A DNA stretch of 46,894 nucleotides, taken from assembly GCA_046593925.1 (NCBI GenBank), contig JBKJQN010000035.1, forward strand, positions 1-46,894, in the 5' to 3' direction. How positions within the stretch are numbered: the first letter of the stretch is position 1; each line of letters starts with the position of its first letter. Origin of the DNA: JAYVYM01 sp046593925. Lineage in GTDB: Bacteria > Actinomycetota > Actinomycetes > Mycobacteriales > SCTD01. Below the pieces are notes generated by a model. It was given only the letters and a program-made list of their open reading frames with translations, was not told the origin of the DNA and searched no databases. Positions 14,171-23,964 of the stretch are shown here, piece by piece. Position numbers and translations under genes: made by a program.

Positions 14171-14986
14171 ATCACGCAGGGAGCAGGGCCCGCCGTACCG
14201 GCCTGGATCGATCTGGAGGGCGCGGCGAACGTCCGCGATGTGGGTGGGCTGCCGACGGTCGACGGTCGGCTCACGCGCGCCGGCGTGCTCATCCGGGCTG
14301 ACAACCTGCAGGGGCTGACCGCCACCGATGTCAGCCGGCTGCTATCCGGTATCGGCGTGCGCACGGTGGTCGATCTGCGCAGCACCGGTGAGCGGCACCT
14401 GGAGGGGCCGGGGCCGCTGGCCGGCCGGGCGACCCATCACCACCTGACCCTGATCGCGGAGACCGCCGGCGAGCCCGACAGCGCCGAGGTGGAGCGGGCG
14501 GTCCCCAGCTTCGCCGACCGCAGCGCCCGCCGCGGGACGACGTCGACCGACATGACGGGCTACTACCTCGGCTACGTCGAGGACCGGCCGGCGCACCTCG
14601 CGCAGGCGCTGCAGCTGCTCGCCGATGCGGCCAACGGCCCGACGGTCGTGCACTGCGCCGCCGGCAAGGACCGCACCGGCACGGTTGTCGCGCTCGCGCT
14701 CTCACTGGCCGGCGTGACCCGCGACGCGGTCGTCGCCGACTACGTCGCGAGCGCCGAGCGCATCGAGCGGGTGCTCGCCCGGCTGCAGGCATCACCGTCC
14801 TACGGCGAGGATCTCGCTGACAAGACAGCCGACGACGTACGCCCGGTGGCGGCGTCGATGGAGCGTTTCCTGGACGAGATCGACCGGCGGTACGGCGGCC
14901 CGCACGGGCTGGCCATGAGCATCGGTGTCGACGAGGAGACCGTCGCCCGGCTGGCGGCGCGCCTGGTCCGCCCGGCCCGCCCGTGA
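14171..14986 (+). CDS. Tyrosine/serine protein phosphatase (Y_phosphatase3 family), probable ATC start
   Basis: About 271 residues. The domain starts WIDLEGAANVRDVGGLPTVD, continues RTVVDLRSTGERHLEGPGP and carries the catalytic P-loop VVHCAAGKDRTGTVVAL, with C162 and R168 in CX5R. It resembles MptpB-like phosphatases acting on phosphotyrosine and possibly phosphoinositides. Homology begins upstream of the first in-frame GTG (14240). The only site with a Shine-Dalgarno sequence is ATC 14171, with GGGAGG five bases before it. The next alternatives are CTG 14213 (no SD) and GTG 14240, which would cut into the NVRDVGG motif. Its stop overlaps the purK start. Function is confident, start is not. 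Confidence 0.82.
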   Translation: MTQGAGPAVPAWIDLEGAANVRDVGGLPTVDGRLTRAGVLIRADNLQGLTATDVSRLLSGIGVRTVVDLRSTGERHLEGPGPLAGRATHHHLTLIAETAGEPDSAEVERAVPSFADRSARRGTTSTDMTGYYLGYVEDRPAHLAQALQLLADAANGPTVVHCAAGKDRTGTVVALALSLAGVTRDAVVADYVASAERIERVLARLQASPSYGEDLADKTADDVRPVAASMERFLDEIDRRYGGPHGLAMSIGVDEETVARLAARLVRPARP

Positions 14987-16176
14987 CCGTGCCTGCCGGC
15001 GCCCCGACGGTGCGCGCAGCGATGGGCCTGCCGGTCGTCGGGATGGTCGGCGGCGGCCAGCTCTCGCGGATGACGCACCAGGCGGCGATCTCGCTCGGCC
15101 TGTCGCTGCGGGTGCTGGCCGACGCGGCGTACGACAGTGCTGCACTGGTGGCGTCCGGCGTCGTACTGGGCTCGCACACCTCGCTGGAGGATCTCCGGGC
15201 CTTCGCGGAAACCTGCGAGGTCGTGACTTTCGACCACGAGCACGTGCCCAACGACCTGCTGCAGGCGCTGGAGGCTGACGGCACGACCGTCCTGCCCGGC
15301 AGCTCGGCGCTCCGGCACGCCCAGGACAAGATCGTGATGCGTGAACGGCTGGCTGCGCTCGGCGTCCCGGTGCCGGCCTTCACGCCGGTCGCGACGGCCC
15401 GCGACGTCGAGGGGTTCGCCCGGCATGTCGGCTGGCCGCTGGTTCTCAAGGCCGCCACCGGTGGCTACGACGGCCGGGGCGTCTGGGTCGTCCGCGACCT
15501 GGCGGAGGCGCAGGACGTGCTGCGCAGCGGTACCCGCCTGCTGGCCGAGGAGCACGTCGCGCTGCGCCGCGAGCTCGCCGCGCTGGTCGCCCGCTCGCCC
15601 GAGGGTCAGGGCGCGGCCTGGCCGGTCGTCGAGACGGTGCAGGCCGACGGGATCTGCGTCGAGGTCGTTGCCCCGGCGCCCGGGCTGTCGGAGGATGACG
15701 CGGTAGCTGCCCAGGAGCTCGCCCTGCGCCTCGCCGACGAGCTCGGCGTCGTCGGCGTGATGGCCGTCGAGCTGTTCGAGACCGCTGCGCCGGGCGGGGC
15801 CACCCGGCTGCTCGTCAACGAGCTCGCGATGCGCCCGCACAACTCGGGCCACTGGACGATCGAGGGCTCGCGGACGTCTCAGTTCGAGCAGCACCTACGG
15901 GCGGTGCTGGACTGGCCGATGGGCTCGACGACGCTGACCGCGCCGTGGGTGGTGATGGCCAACGTGCTCGGGGGCGCGGGCGACGCCGACCTCGACCGCC
16001 GGCTGCACATGCTGTTCGGCCGCGACCCCGGGCTCAAGGTGCATCTGTACGGCAAGCAGGTGCGTCCCGGCCGCAAGATCGGTCACGTGACCGCGCTCGG
16101 CGACGACCTGGCGCAGACCCGGCGCCGGGCCCAGGAGGGCGCGGCGTCGCTGACCGACGGGCGGTGGGTCCACTGA
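14983..16176 (+). CDS. purK: 5-(carboxyamino)imidazole ribonucleotide synthase
   Basis: A 397-residue ATP-grasp enzyme that uses ATP and bicarbonate to convert AIR to N5-CAIR in purine synthesis. Motifs are VGMVGGGQLSRMTHQAAISL at the N-terminus, TFDHEHVPNDLLQALE near 85, the ATP-grasp segment VLKAATGGYDGRGVWVV near 155, and NELAMRPHNSGHWTIEGS near 280. The GTG start overlaps the phosphatase stop (GTGA). It is followed directly by purE, whose product uses N5-CAIR. Confidence 0.95.
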   Translation: MTVPAGAPTVRAAMGLPVVGMVGGGQLSRMTHQAAISLGLSLRVLADAAYDSAALVASGVVLGSHTSLEDLRAFAETCEVVTFDHEHVPNDLLQALEADGTTVLPGSSALRHAQDKIVMRERLAALGVPVPAFTPVATARDVEGFARHVGWPLVLKAATGGYDGRGVWVVRDLAEAQDVLRSGTRLLAEEHVALRRELAALVARSPEGQGAAWPVVETVQADGICVEVVAPAPGLSEDDAVAAQELALRLADELGVVGVMAVELFETAAPGGATRLLVNELAMRPHNSGHWTIEGSRTSQFEQHLRAVLDWPMGSTTLTAPWVVMANVLGGAGDADLDRRLHMLFGRDPGLKVHLYGKQVRPGRKIGHVTALGDDLAQTRRRAQEGAASLTDGRWVH

Positions 16177-16679
16177 CCCCCCTGGTCGCGGTGGTCATGG
16201 GCTCGGACTCCGACTGGCCGGTGATGGAGGCGGCCGGGGTTGCGCTGGCGGAGTTCGGGGTGGCGTACGAGGTACGCGTGCTGTCCGCCCACCGCACCCC
16301 CCGCGAGATGCTCGAGTGGGCGTCGGCCGCTGCCGACCGCGGCCTGCGGGTGGTGGTCGCCGGCGCCGGCGGCGCGGCCCACCTGCCGGGCATGGTCGCG
16401 TCGGCCACGCCGCTGCCGGTCATCGGCGTACCGGTGCCGCTGGCGCACCTCGACGGCCTGGACTCGCTGCTGTCCATCGTCCAGATGCCGGCGGGCATCC
16501 CGGTCGCGACCGTGTCGATCGGTGGCGCGCGCAACGCCGGGCTGCTGGCCGTACGCATCCTGGCGACGTCCGACCCGGGCCTGCGTGCGCGGGTCGAGGG
16601 TTTCCAGGCGGGGCTGGCCCACGCGTCCACGACCAAGGACCAGCAGCTGCAGGAGCGGCTCGGAGGCCAAGCTGGTTGA
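16164..16679 (+). CDS. purE: 5-(carboxyamino)imidazole ribonucleotide mutase
   Basis: A 171-residue class I PurE that rearranges N5-CAIR to CAIR. Active-site motifs are VVMGSDSDWPVMEAAG, VLSAHRTPREMLEW and GAGGAAHLPGMVAS, with VSIGGARNAGLLAVRIL toward the C-terminus. GTG 16164 starts 13 bases inside purK. CTG 16173 overlaps the purK TGA (CTGA) and would fit the coupling pattern of this region; GTG 16191 is too close to the active-site loop. The choice affects only a few residues. Confidence 0.93.
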   Translation: MGPLTPLVAVVMGSDSDWPVMEAAGVALAEFGVAYEVRVLSAHRTPREMLEWASAAADRGLRVVVAGAGGAAHLPGMVASATPLPVIGVPVPLAHLDGLDSLLSIVQMPAGIPVATVSIGGARNAGLLAVRILATSDPGLRARVEGFQAGLAHASTTKDQQLQERLGGQAG

Positions 16680-16714
16680 GGGCCGGCATGGCTGCCGAAG
16701 CGTCGGCCCCGACC

Positions 16715-16720
16715 TACGAT
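16715..16720 (+). promoter_or_regulatory. -10 hexamer of acyl-CoA dehydrogenase gene (leaderless)
   Basis: TACGAT, then seven bases and ATG 16728. The hexamer overlaps the earlier in-frame ATG at 16719, which argues that 16719 is not the start. Confidence 0.5.
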
Positions 16721-16727
16721 GGCCCGT

Positions 16728-17882
16728 ATGGACCCGTCGTATTCGCTGTACCGCCTGAGCGAGGAGCACCAGCTCCTGCGCAAGTCCGTCCGGCAGCTCG
16801 CAGAGGACAAGATCGCCCCGCGGGCCGCGGAGATCGACGAGACGGCGGAGTACCCCTGGGACGTGCATGCCGAGCTCAAGCGGGCCGATCTGCTGGCGAT
16901 CCACGTGCCCGAGGAGTACGGCGGCGCCGGGGCCGACCGGATCGCGCACTCGATCGTCGTCGAGGAGATCGCGCGGGTCTGCGCGTCCAGCTCGCTGATC
17001 GTGGCGGGCAACAAGCTCGGCACGATGGGGCTGATCCTGTCCGGCAGCGAGGAGCTCAAGCAGGAGTTCCTGCCGGCCGTCGCGGCCGGTGACTCGACGT
17101 TCTCGTACGCCTTGTCCGAGCGCGAGGCCGGCAGCGACGCGGCGGCCATGCGTACGCGCGCCGTACGGGACGGCGACCACTACGTGCTGAACGGCACGAA
17201 GTGCTGGATCACCGGCGCCGGCGCGAGCACGCACTACACGGTCATGGCGGTCACCGACCCGACCCAGGGCGCCAACGGGATCTCCGCCTTCGTGGTCAGC
17301 AAGGACGACCCGGGGTTCTCGGTCGGCACCAAGGAGCGCAAGCTCGGCATCAAGGGTTCGCCGACCTGCGAGATCTACTTCGAGGACTGCCGCATCCCGG
17401 CCAGCCGGATGATCGGCGCCGAGGGCACCGGCTTCAAGACCGCGCTGAAGACTCTGGACCACACCCGCTCGATGATCGGTGCGCAGGCGGTCGGCATCGC
17501 GCAGGGGGCGCTCGATGCGGCGATCACCTACACCAAGGAGCGGCGGCAGTTCGGCAAGGCGATCGCGGACTTCCAGAACACCCAGTTCATGCTCGCCGAC
17601 ATGGCGATGAAGGTCGAGGCCGCGCGCCAGCTGGTCTACGTCGCCAACGCCAGTGCCGAGCGCGGCGACCCCGACCTGACGTTCCTGTCGAGCGCGTCGA
17701 AGACCTTTGCCAGCGACACCGCCATGCAGGTCACCGTTGACGCCGTCCAGCTGTTCGGCGGCTACGGCTACACCCGCGACTTCCCGGTCGAGCGGATGAT
17801 GCGGGACGCCAAGATCACCCAGATCTACGAGGGCACCAACCAGATCCAGCGCATGGTGATGGCCCGCACGCTGCTGGCCTAG
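16728..17882 (+). CDS. Acyl-CoA dehydrogenase (FadE25-like)
   Basis: A 384-residue FAD-dependent acyl-CoA dehydrogenase that makes trans-2-enoyl-CoA and passes electrons to ETF. N-terminal helical domain YRLSEEHQLLRKSVRQLAED; middle beta domain with YALSEREAGSDAAAMRTRA and CWITGAGASTHYTVMAVTD; C-terminal helical domain with SMIGAQAVGIAQGALDAAI and VDAVQLFGGYGYTRDFPVER. The catalytic Glu is in QIYEGTNQIQRMVMAR near the end. It resembles short/branched-chain enzymes such as mycobacterial FadE25, which from memory also lies beside purE/purK. Substrate chain length is not predictable by eye. Confidence 0.92.
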   Translation: MDPSYSLYRLSEEHQLLRKSVRQLAEDKIAPRAAEIDETAEYPWDVHAELKRADLLAIHVPEEYGGAGADRIAHSIVVEEIARVCASSSLIVAGNKLGTMGLILSGSEELKQEFLPAVAAGDSTFSYALSEREAGSDAAAMRTRAVRDGDHYVLNGTKCWITGAGASTHYTVMAVTDPTQGANGISAFVVSKDDPGFSVGTKERKLGIKGSPTCEIYFEDCRIPASRMIGAEGTGFKTALKTLDHTRSMIGAQAVGIAQGALDAAITYTKERRQFGKAIADFQNTQFMLADMAMKVEAARQLVYVANASAERGDPDLTFLSSASKTFASDTAMQVTVDAVQLFGGYGYTRDFPVERMMRDAKITQIYEGTNQIQRMVMARTLLA

Positions 17883-17885
17883 CCC

Positions 17886-19352
17886 TCACGCCAGCAGGTC
17901 CGCCAGCGTCGCCTGCGCGCCCCGGGTGTGCAGCCCGTCGAGCGTGTTCGAGTACGCGGCCACGAAGCGCGGCTCGTCAACCAGGTCACCGAACAGGTCC
18001 CGTTGCCGCAGGAAAGACAGCGGGTCCTGCGGCCAGCGCTGCGCCGCCGCGGTCAGCTGTGCGGCCAGCCGGTCGACGACGGTGATCGGCTCGCCCTGCT
18101 CGTCGAGCCCCTCCGCGTAGCGCGCCCACGACGCGACGACCGCCGCCGACAGCGCCACCGGCCCGCCGGTGCGCAGCTGGTGGCGCACCACCGGCAGCAG
18201 CCACTTCGGGATCCGGTCGGAGGTCTCGGCGCACAGCCGCGCCACGGTGTCGCGGACCTGCGGGTTCGCGAAGCGCTCGATCAGCTGCCGCTGGTAGTCC
18301 GCGAGGTCGACCCCGGGCACCGGCGGGAGCGTCGGCGCGCCCTCCTGCGCCATGTATGCAGACAGGAAGCGGACGAACAGCGGGTCCCGGCACACCTCGT
18401 GGACCAGCCGGTAGCCCGCGAGGTGACCGAAGTAGCACAGCGCCTGGTGGCTGGCGTTGAGCAGGCGCAGCTTCATCAGCTCGTACGGCTCGACGTCGTC
18501 GACCAGCTGCGCGCCGACCCGTTCGAAAGCGGGCCGCCCTAGCCCGAAGTCGTCCTGCAGCACCCACTGCAGGTATGGCTCGCAGACCACCGGCCACAGG
18601 TCCTCGACGTCGTACCGGCGGGCCACGTCAGCGCGGTCCTCGTCCATCGTGACCGGTGTGATCCGGTCGACCATCGAGTCCGGGAAATGCACCTCGCTGC
18701 GTACCCATCCGGCCAGCTCCGGGTCGCGCAGTGCCGCGAAGGCCGCGACGCTGCGCCGGGCCACCCCGCCGTTGCCGGGGATGTTGTCGCAGGACATCAC
18801 CGTGAAGGGAGGTACCCCGCCGGCGCGCCTGCGGGCGAGGGCTTCGACGATCAGGCCGAATGCGGTGGCCGGGACCGCCCCGGGGACCAGGTCGGCGAGC
18901 ACCGACGGGTCGTCGGACACGAAGTCGCCGGTGACCGCGTCGATCCCGTAGCCGCCCTCCGTGATCGTCAGCGAGACGATCTTCACCAGCGGGTCGGCGA
19001 GCTGCGCCAGGACCGACTCGGGCTCGTCCGGGGCGAACAGGTAGCGCACCAGTGACCCGATCACCCGGGCCTGCTGGCTGCCGTCCGGGTGCTTGACGAC
19101 CAGCGTGTAGAGGCCGTCCTGGGCCTGCATCGCTGCAGCCATCCGCCGGTCGGCCGGCAGCACCCCCACGCCGCAGATGCCCCACTCGTGCCAGCCCTCG
19201 TGCAGCAACCGGTCGACGTACAGGGCCTCGTGTGCCCGGTGGAAGCCGCCCACACCCAGGTGCACGATGCCGACCCGCACCAGCGCTCGGTCGTACGTCG
19301 GTACGGTCAGCTGTGCGGCGTGCTGGGCGAGGGTCCGGTCGTTGAGGAGCAC
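17886..19352 (-). CDS. Mannitol dehydrogenase family polyol dehydrogenase
   Basis: A 488-residue long-chain polyol dehydrogenase (mannitol/arabinitol/fructuronate reductase family), NAD(P)-dependent and zinc-free. The Rossmann motif is VGIVHLGVGGFHRAHEALYV near 27. SLTITEGGYGIDAVTGDF, MSCDNIPGNGGVARRSVAAF and the catalytic motif LMKLRLLNASHQALCYFGHL follow. It likely oxidises mannitol to fructose or arabinitol to xylulose; the adjacent xylulokinase favours a xylulose product. GTG 19352. Divergent from xylB with 94 bases between, which hold a 13-base tandem repeat. Confidence 0.9.
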   Translation of the reverse strand: MLLNDRTLAQHAAQLTVPTYDRALVRVGIVHLGVGGFHRAHEALYVDRLLHEGWHEWGICGVGVLPADRRMAAAMQAQDGLYTLVVKHPDGSQQARVIGSLVRYLFAPDEPESVLAQLADPLVKIVSLTITEGGYGIDAVTGDFVSDDPSVLADLVPGAVPATAFGLIVEALARRRAGGVPPFTVMSCDNIPGNGGVARRSVAAFAALRDPELAGWVRSEVHFPDSMVDRITPVTMDEDRADVARRYDVEDLWPVVCEPYLQWVLQDDFGLGRPAFERVGAQLVDDVEPYELMKLRLLNASHQALCYFGHLAGYRLVHEVCRDPLFVRFLSAYMAQEGAPTLPPVPGVDLADYQRQLIERFANPQVRDTVARLCAETSDRIPKWLLPVVRHQLRTGGPVALSAAVVASWARYAEGLDEQGEPITVVDRLAAQLTAAAQRWPQDPLSFLRQRDLFGDLVDEPRFVAAYSNTLDGLHTRGAQATLADLLA

Positions 19353-19376
19353 GCGTTCGTCCCTGTCGTGGTGGGT

Positions 19377-19402
19377 GGGCGTGGCTGATGGGCGTGGCTG
19401 AT
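19377..19402. repeat. Two tandem copies of a 13-base unit between polyol dehydrogenase and xylB
   Basis: GGGCGTGGCTGAT at 19377-19389 is repeated exactly at 19390-19402 in the divergent promoter region. It may be a regulator binding site or simple slippage. Confidence 0.4.
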
Positions 19403-19446
19403 GGGGTCATGATGGGGCAGGTGGTCCGGGGACGGAGGGGACGGCG

Positions 19447-20871
19447 TTGGCACTGGTTGCGGGGATCGACAGCTCGACCCAGGCCTGCAAGGTCGTCATC
19501 CGGGAGGCCGAGACCGGCCGCCTGGTGCGCGAGGGGCGCGCGCCGCACCCGCCGGGCACCGAGGCCCCGCCGAAGGTCTGGGAGCTCGCGCTGCGAAGAG
19601 CGGCGCAGCAGGCCGGTGGGTTCGACGATGTCGACGCCGTGGCGGTCGCCGCCCAGCAGCACGGGATGGTGTGCCTGGACGAGGACGGCGAGGTCGTCCG
19701 GCCGGCCCTGCTCTGGAACGACCTGCGGTCGGCGGCCGCTGCCAAGGACCTGGTGGCGGAGCTGGCCACCGGCACCGGCGGCGACGGCGCACCGGCCTGG
19801 GCCCGGGCGGTGGGATCGGTGCCACTGGCGGCGTTCACGGTCGCGAAGCTGCGCTGGCTGGCCGAGCACGAGCCCGCCAGCGCCGCGCGGACCGCCGCGG
19901 TCTGCCTGCCGCACGACTGGCTGACCTGGCGGCTGCGGGGCGCTCCGGGCCTGACCGCCCTGACGACGGACCGCGGCGATGCGAGCGGCACCGGGTACTG
20001 GTCGCCCGCGCAGGGGGAGTACCGGCGCGACCTGCTGCGCCTCGCGTTCGGCAGCGAGCCGCTGCTGCCGCAGGTACTCGGTCCCGCTGACAGCCCGGGG
20101 ACGACCGCCCCCGGTGGGCTGGGCGGGGGGGCGGTGCTCGGCGCGGGGACGGGCGACAACGCGGCGGCCGCGCTCGGGCTGGCCGCGCGGCCCGGTGACG
20201 TGGTCGTGTCGATCGGTACGTCCGGGGTGGTGTCGGCCGTCGCCCGCGTCCCTGCCGCGGACCCGGTCGGAGCGGTCGCCGGGTTCGCGGACGCGACCGG
20301 GTTGTTCCTGCCGCTGGTGTGCACGCTCAACGCGGCCCGGGTGCTGGACGCGGCCACGCGGCTGCTCGGCGTCAGCCACGACGAGCTGTCCCGGCTGGCG
20401 CTGTCGGCCCCGGCCGGTGCGGGCGGCCTGGTGCTGGTGCCCTACCTGGAGGGCGAGCGGACCCCCGACCGGCCGGACGCCACCGGCGCCCTGCACGGCC
20501 TGACTCTGGAGACCGGCACTGCTGCCCAGCTGGCGAGGGCGACCGTGGAGGGGCTGCTCTGCGGGCTCGCAGACGGGCTGGACGCGCTGGTCGGTCAGGG
20601 CGCCCGGGTCGAGCGGGTGCTGCTCGTCGGCGGCGGCGCCCGCTCCGAGGCGGTCCGCCGGATCGCTCCCGCGGTGCTGGGCGCCCCTGTGCTGGTGCCG
20701 GCGGTCGGGGAGTACGTCGCCGATGGCGCGGCGCGGCAGGCCGCCTGGGCGCTGACCGGTGAGCTGCCGCAATGGGCCGGCCCGGCGGTCGAGAGCTTCG
20801 ACGCGCCGGCCTTGCCAGCGGTCCGCGAGCGCTACGCGCAGGCCAGGGAGCTGACGCTCCGACGGACCTGA
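19447..20871 (+). CDS. xylB: Xylulokinase (FGGY family)
   Basis: A 474-residue carbohydrate kinase phosphorylating D-xylulose to xylulose-5-phosphate for the pentose phosphate pathway. FGGY_N begins LVAGIDSSTQACKVVIREAE; VAVAAQQHGMVCLDEDGEVV and PALLWNDLRSAAAA match XylB. The catalytic base Asp is in LGAGTGDNAAAALGLA near 238. The C-terminal nucleotide-binding half contains VLLVGGGARSEAVRRIAPAV. TTG 19447 is preceded by GGAGGGGA about six bases upstream. Its stop faces that of the ABC ATPase. Confidence 0.92.
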   Translation: MALVAGIDSSTQACKVVIREAETGRLVREGRAPHPPGTEAPPKVWELALRRAAQQAGGFDDVDAVAVAAQQHGMVCLDEDGEVVRPALLWNDLRSAAAAKDLVAELATGTGGDGAPAWARAVGSVPLAAFTVAKLRWLAEHEPASAARTAAVCLPHDWLTWRLRGAPGLTALTTDRGDASGTGYWSPAQGEYRRDLLRLAFGSEPLLPQVLGPADSPGTTAPGGLGGGAVLGAGTGDNAAAALGLAARPGDVVVSIGTSGVVSAVARVPAADPVGAVAGFADATGLFLPLVCTLNAARVLDAATRLLGVSHDELSRLALSAPAGAGGLVLVPYLEGERTPDRPDATGALHGLTLETGTAAQLARATVEGLLCGLADGLDALVGQGARVERVLLVGGGARSEAVRRIAPAVLGAPVLVPAVGEYVADGAARQAAWALTGELPQWAGPAVESFDAPALPAVRERYAQARELTLRRT

Positions 20872-20894
20872 CAGCCACGGATGATGCGGTCCGG

Positions 20895-21986
<1,092 letters not shown>

Positions 21987-22022
21987 GTGGTGCCTCTCGA
22001 CATGAGGGGAGGTGGGGATCGG

Positions 22023-23066
22023 TCAGTTGCCCGGGCGTACGACGGGCTTGACAGTTGTCGGGTCGCGACGGGCCGCGGTGAGCGCCTGCTCGACCTCGGC
22101 CAGCGCGAAGTGGCCGGTGACGATTCCGTCGAGGTCGATCCGGCCGGAGGTGACCAGGTCGATGGCGGTGGGCCAGGTGTTGGCGTACCGGAAGGCGCCG
22201 GTCAGCCAGAGCTCGCGTTCCTGGACAACCGGCAGCGGTACCGGCAGGACATCGCCGCCCATCCCGATCAGGACGACCCGGCCGGCCCGGGCCACTACGC
22301 CGATCGCCTCGGCGGTCGGGCCGGGCAGGCCCGAGCACTCCAGCAGGACGTCCGGCGCGTACCCCGTCCCGGTCAGGCTGGAGGTCGAGACGTCCAACGG
22401 CGACAGGCCCAGCCGACCGGCGAGGTCCAGCCGGGCGGCGTTGACGTCGGTGATGACGACCTCGGCTGCGCCGGACGCGATGGCCGCCTGGCCCGCGAGC
22501 AAGCCGATCGGCCCGGCCCCGGTGACCAGCACCCGGCTGCCCAGGCTCACCTGCGCCCGCCGGCAGGCCCAGATGCCGACCGATAGGGGCTCCATCAGTG
22601 CTGCCGCGTCGTCACCCACGGCGTCAGGGACGGGATGGGCGAAGGCGCCGGGCACAGCGACGTACTCACAGAAGGCCCCGTCGTACGGCGGGGTGGCCAA
22701 GAACGCGACGTCCGGGCAGAGGTTGTAGTGCCCGGACAGGCACTGGGCGCACTGCCGGCAGGGCACCCCCGGCTCGATCGAGACGCGCTGCCCGACCTGC
22801 GCTCCCCGGTCGGCGGGACCGCCCCCGGGACCCCGCGCGACGACGGTGCCGCCCGCCTCGTGACCGAGGATGAGCGGGCGTTCGACGACGTAGCGACCGA
22901 TCCGGCCGTGCTCGTAGTAGTGCACGTCCGACCCGCAGACCCCCACCGAGGCGATCTGGACCAGCACTTCCCCGGGGCCAGGCACCGGCTTCGGCCGCTC
23001 CTGCACGACCACGTCGCCGGCACCGCGCAGCACCGACGCCCGCATGCTGTCAGGTGTAGCGGTCAC
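22023..23066 (-). CDS. Zinc-dependent alcohol dehydrogenase, sorbitol/L-iditol dehydrogenase-like
   Basis: A 347-residue medium-chain dehydrogenase. Catalytic-zinc ligands are in VGVCGSDVHYYEHG and LILGHEAGGTV; four structural-zinc cysteines are in PCRQCAQCLSGHYNLCPDV near 97. The NAD-binding segment is VLVTGAGPIGLLAGQAAIAS. Such enzymes oxidise sorbitol, xylitol or related polyols to ketoses. It lies 14 bases after the permease stop and 36 bases before the ATPase gene, so it belongs to the transport operon. GTG 23066 was kept; ATG 23045 (MRASVLRGAGDV) is equally possible. Confidence 0.9.
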   Translation of the reverse strand: MTATPDSMRASVLRGAGDVVVQERPKPVPGPGEVLVQIASVGVCGSDVHYYEHGRIGRYVVERPLILGHEAGGTVVARGPGGGPADRGAQVGQRVSIEPGVPCRQCAQCLSGHYNLCPDVAFLATPPYDGAFCEYVAVPGAFAHPVPDAVGDDAAALMEPLSVGIWACRRAQVSLGSRVLVTGAGPIGLLAGQAAIASGAAEVVITDVNAARLDLAGRLGLSPLDVSTSSLTGTGYAPDVLLECSGLPGPTAEAIGVVARAGRVVLIGMGGDVLPVPLPVVQERELWLTGAFRYANTWPTAIDLVTSGRIDLDGIVTGHFALAEVEQALTAARRDPTTVKPVVRPGN

Positions 23067-23079
23067 GTCACAGCCCCGG

Positions 23080-23964
23080 TCACTTCACCGCGCCCAGGGA
23101 CAGCCCCTGTACGAGCTTGTCCTGGGCGGCGAACCCGGCGATGAGCACCGGCAGCGACACGGCGGTCGCGGCCGCGCACACCTTCGCCAGGAACAGCCCC
23201 TGGCTGGTGACGAAGCTCGTGAGGAACACCGGTGAGGTGCTGGACACCACGCCGGTCAGGACCCGCGCGAAGAGCATCTCGTTCCAGCTGAAGATGAAAC
23301 AGATCAGCGAGGTGGCCGCGATCCCGGGCGCGGTCAGCGGAATGATGACGGCGCGGAACTGCCGGAGCAGCCCGGCACCGTCCATCGAGGCCGCCTCCAG
23401 GATCTCGACCGGCACCTCGGACAGGAACGACCGCATCATCCAGACCGCGATCGGCAGGTTCAGCGAGGTGTACAACACGACGAGCAGCCAGATGTTGTCG
23501 AGCAGGCCGGCCTTCTGCGCGAACAAGTAGATCGGCAGCAGGCCGGCGATGGCCGGCAGCATCTTCGTCGACAGGAAGAAGAACAGGACGTCGGACCACT
23601 TTCGGACCGGCCTGACCGACAGTGCGTACGCCGCCGGGATCGCCAGCAGCAGCACCAGCAGGGTGGACGCCACGGACGCGGTCGCCGAGTTGATCAGCGG
23701 TGGGAACGGGCTGGCGCCGGTGCTGGCCCCGAAGAACTCCCGGTAGCCGGACAGCGTCAGCGGCGCGGTGAAGGAGGGCGGGTTGGTCGCCGCGTCCTGC
23801 TCGCTGTGGAAGGACGTCAGCACCATCCAGGCGACCGGCAGGAAGAACAGCAGGCCGGCCATCCAGGCCACCAGCCCCCAGACGCCACCGCCCTTGCGAC
23901 GGCGGGGGCGTGGCTGCAGCTGTCGACTGGCCGGCGCGGCCGTCGGCAGCGCCAAGGCGCTCAT
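23080..23964 (-). CDS. Carbohydrate ABC transporter permease (MalG-like)
   Basis: A 294-residue inner-membrane permease with about six helices; a basic N-terminus precedes the first helix WGLVAWMAGLLFFLPVAWMV. The EAA loop that contacts the ATPase is EVPVEILEAASMDGAGLLRQ near 200. ATG 23964 overlaps the stop of the preceding permease (ATGA), fixing the start. It pairs with that permease to form the channel for the substrate delivered by the binding protein. Confidence 0.92.
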   Translation of the reverse strand: MSALALPTAAPASRQLQPRPRRRKGGGVWGLVAWMAGLLFFLPVAWMVLTSFHSEQDAATNPPSFTAPLTLSGYREFFGASTGASPFPPLINSATASVASTLLVLLLAIPAAYALSVRPVRKWSDVLFFFLSTKMLPAIAGLLPIYLFAQKAGLLDNIWLLVVLYTSLNLPIAVWMMRSFLSEVPVEILEAASMDGAGLLRQFRAVIIPLTAPGIAATSLICFIFSWNEMLFARVLTGVVSSTSPVFLTSFVTSQGLFLAKVCAAATAVSLPVLIAGFAAQDKLVQGLSLGAVK

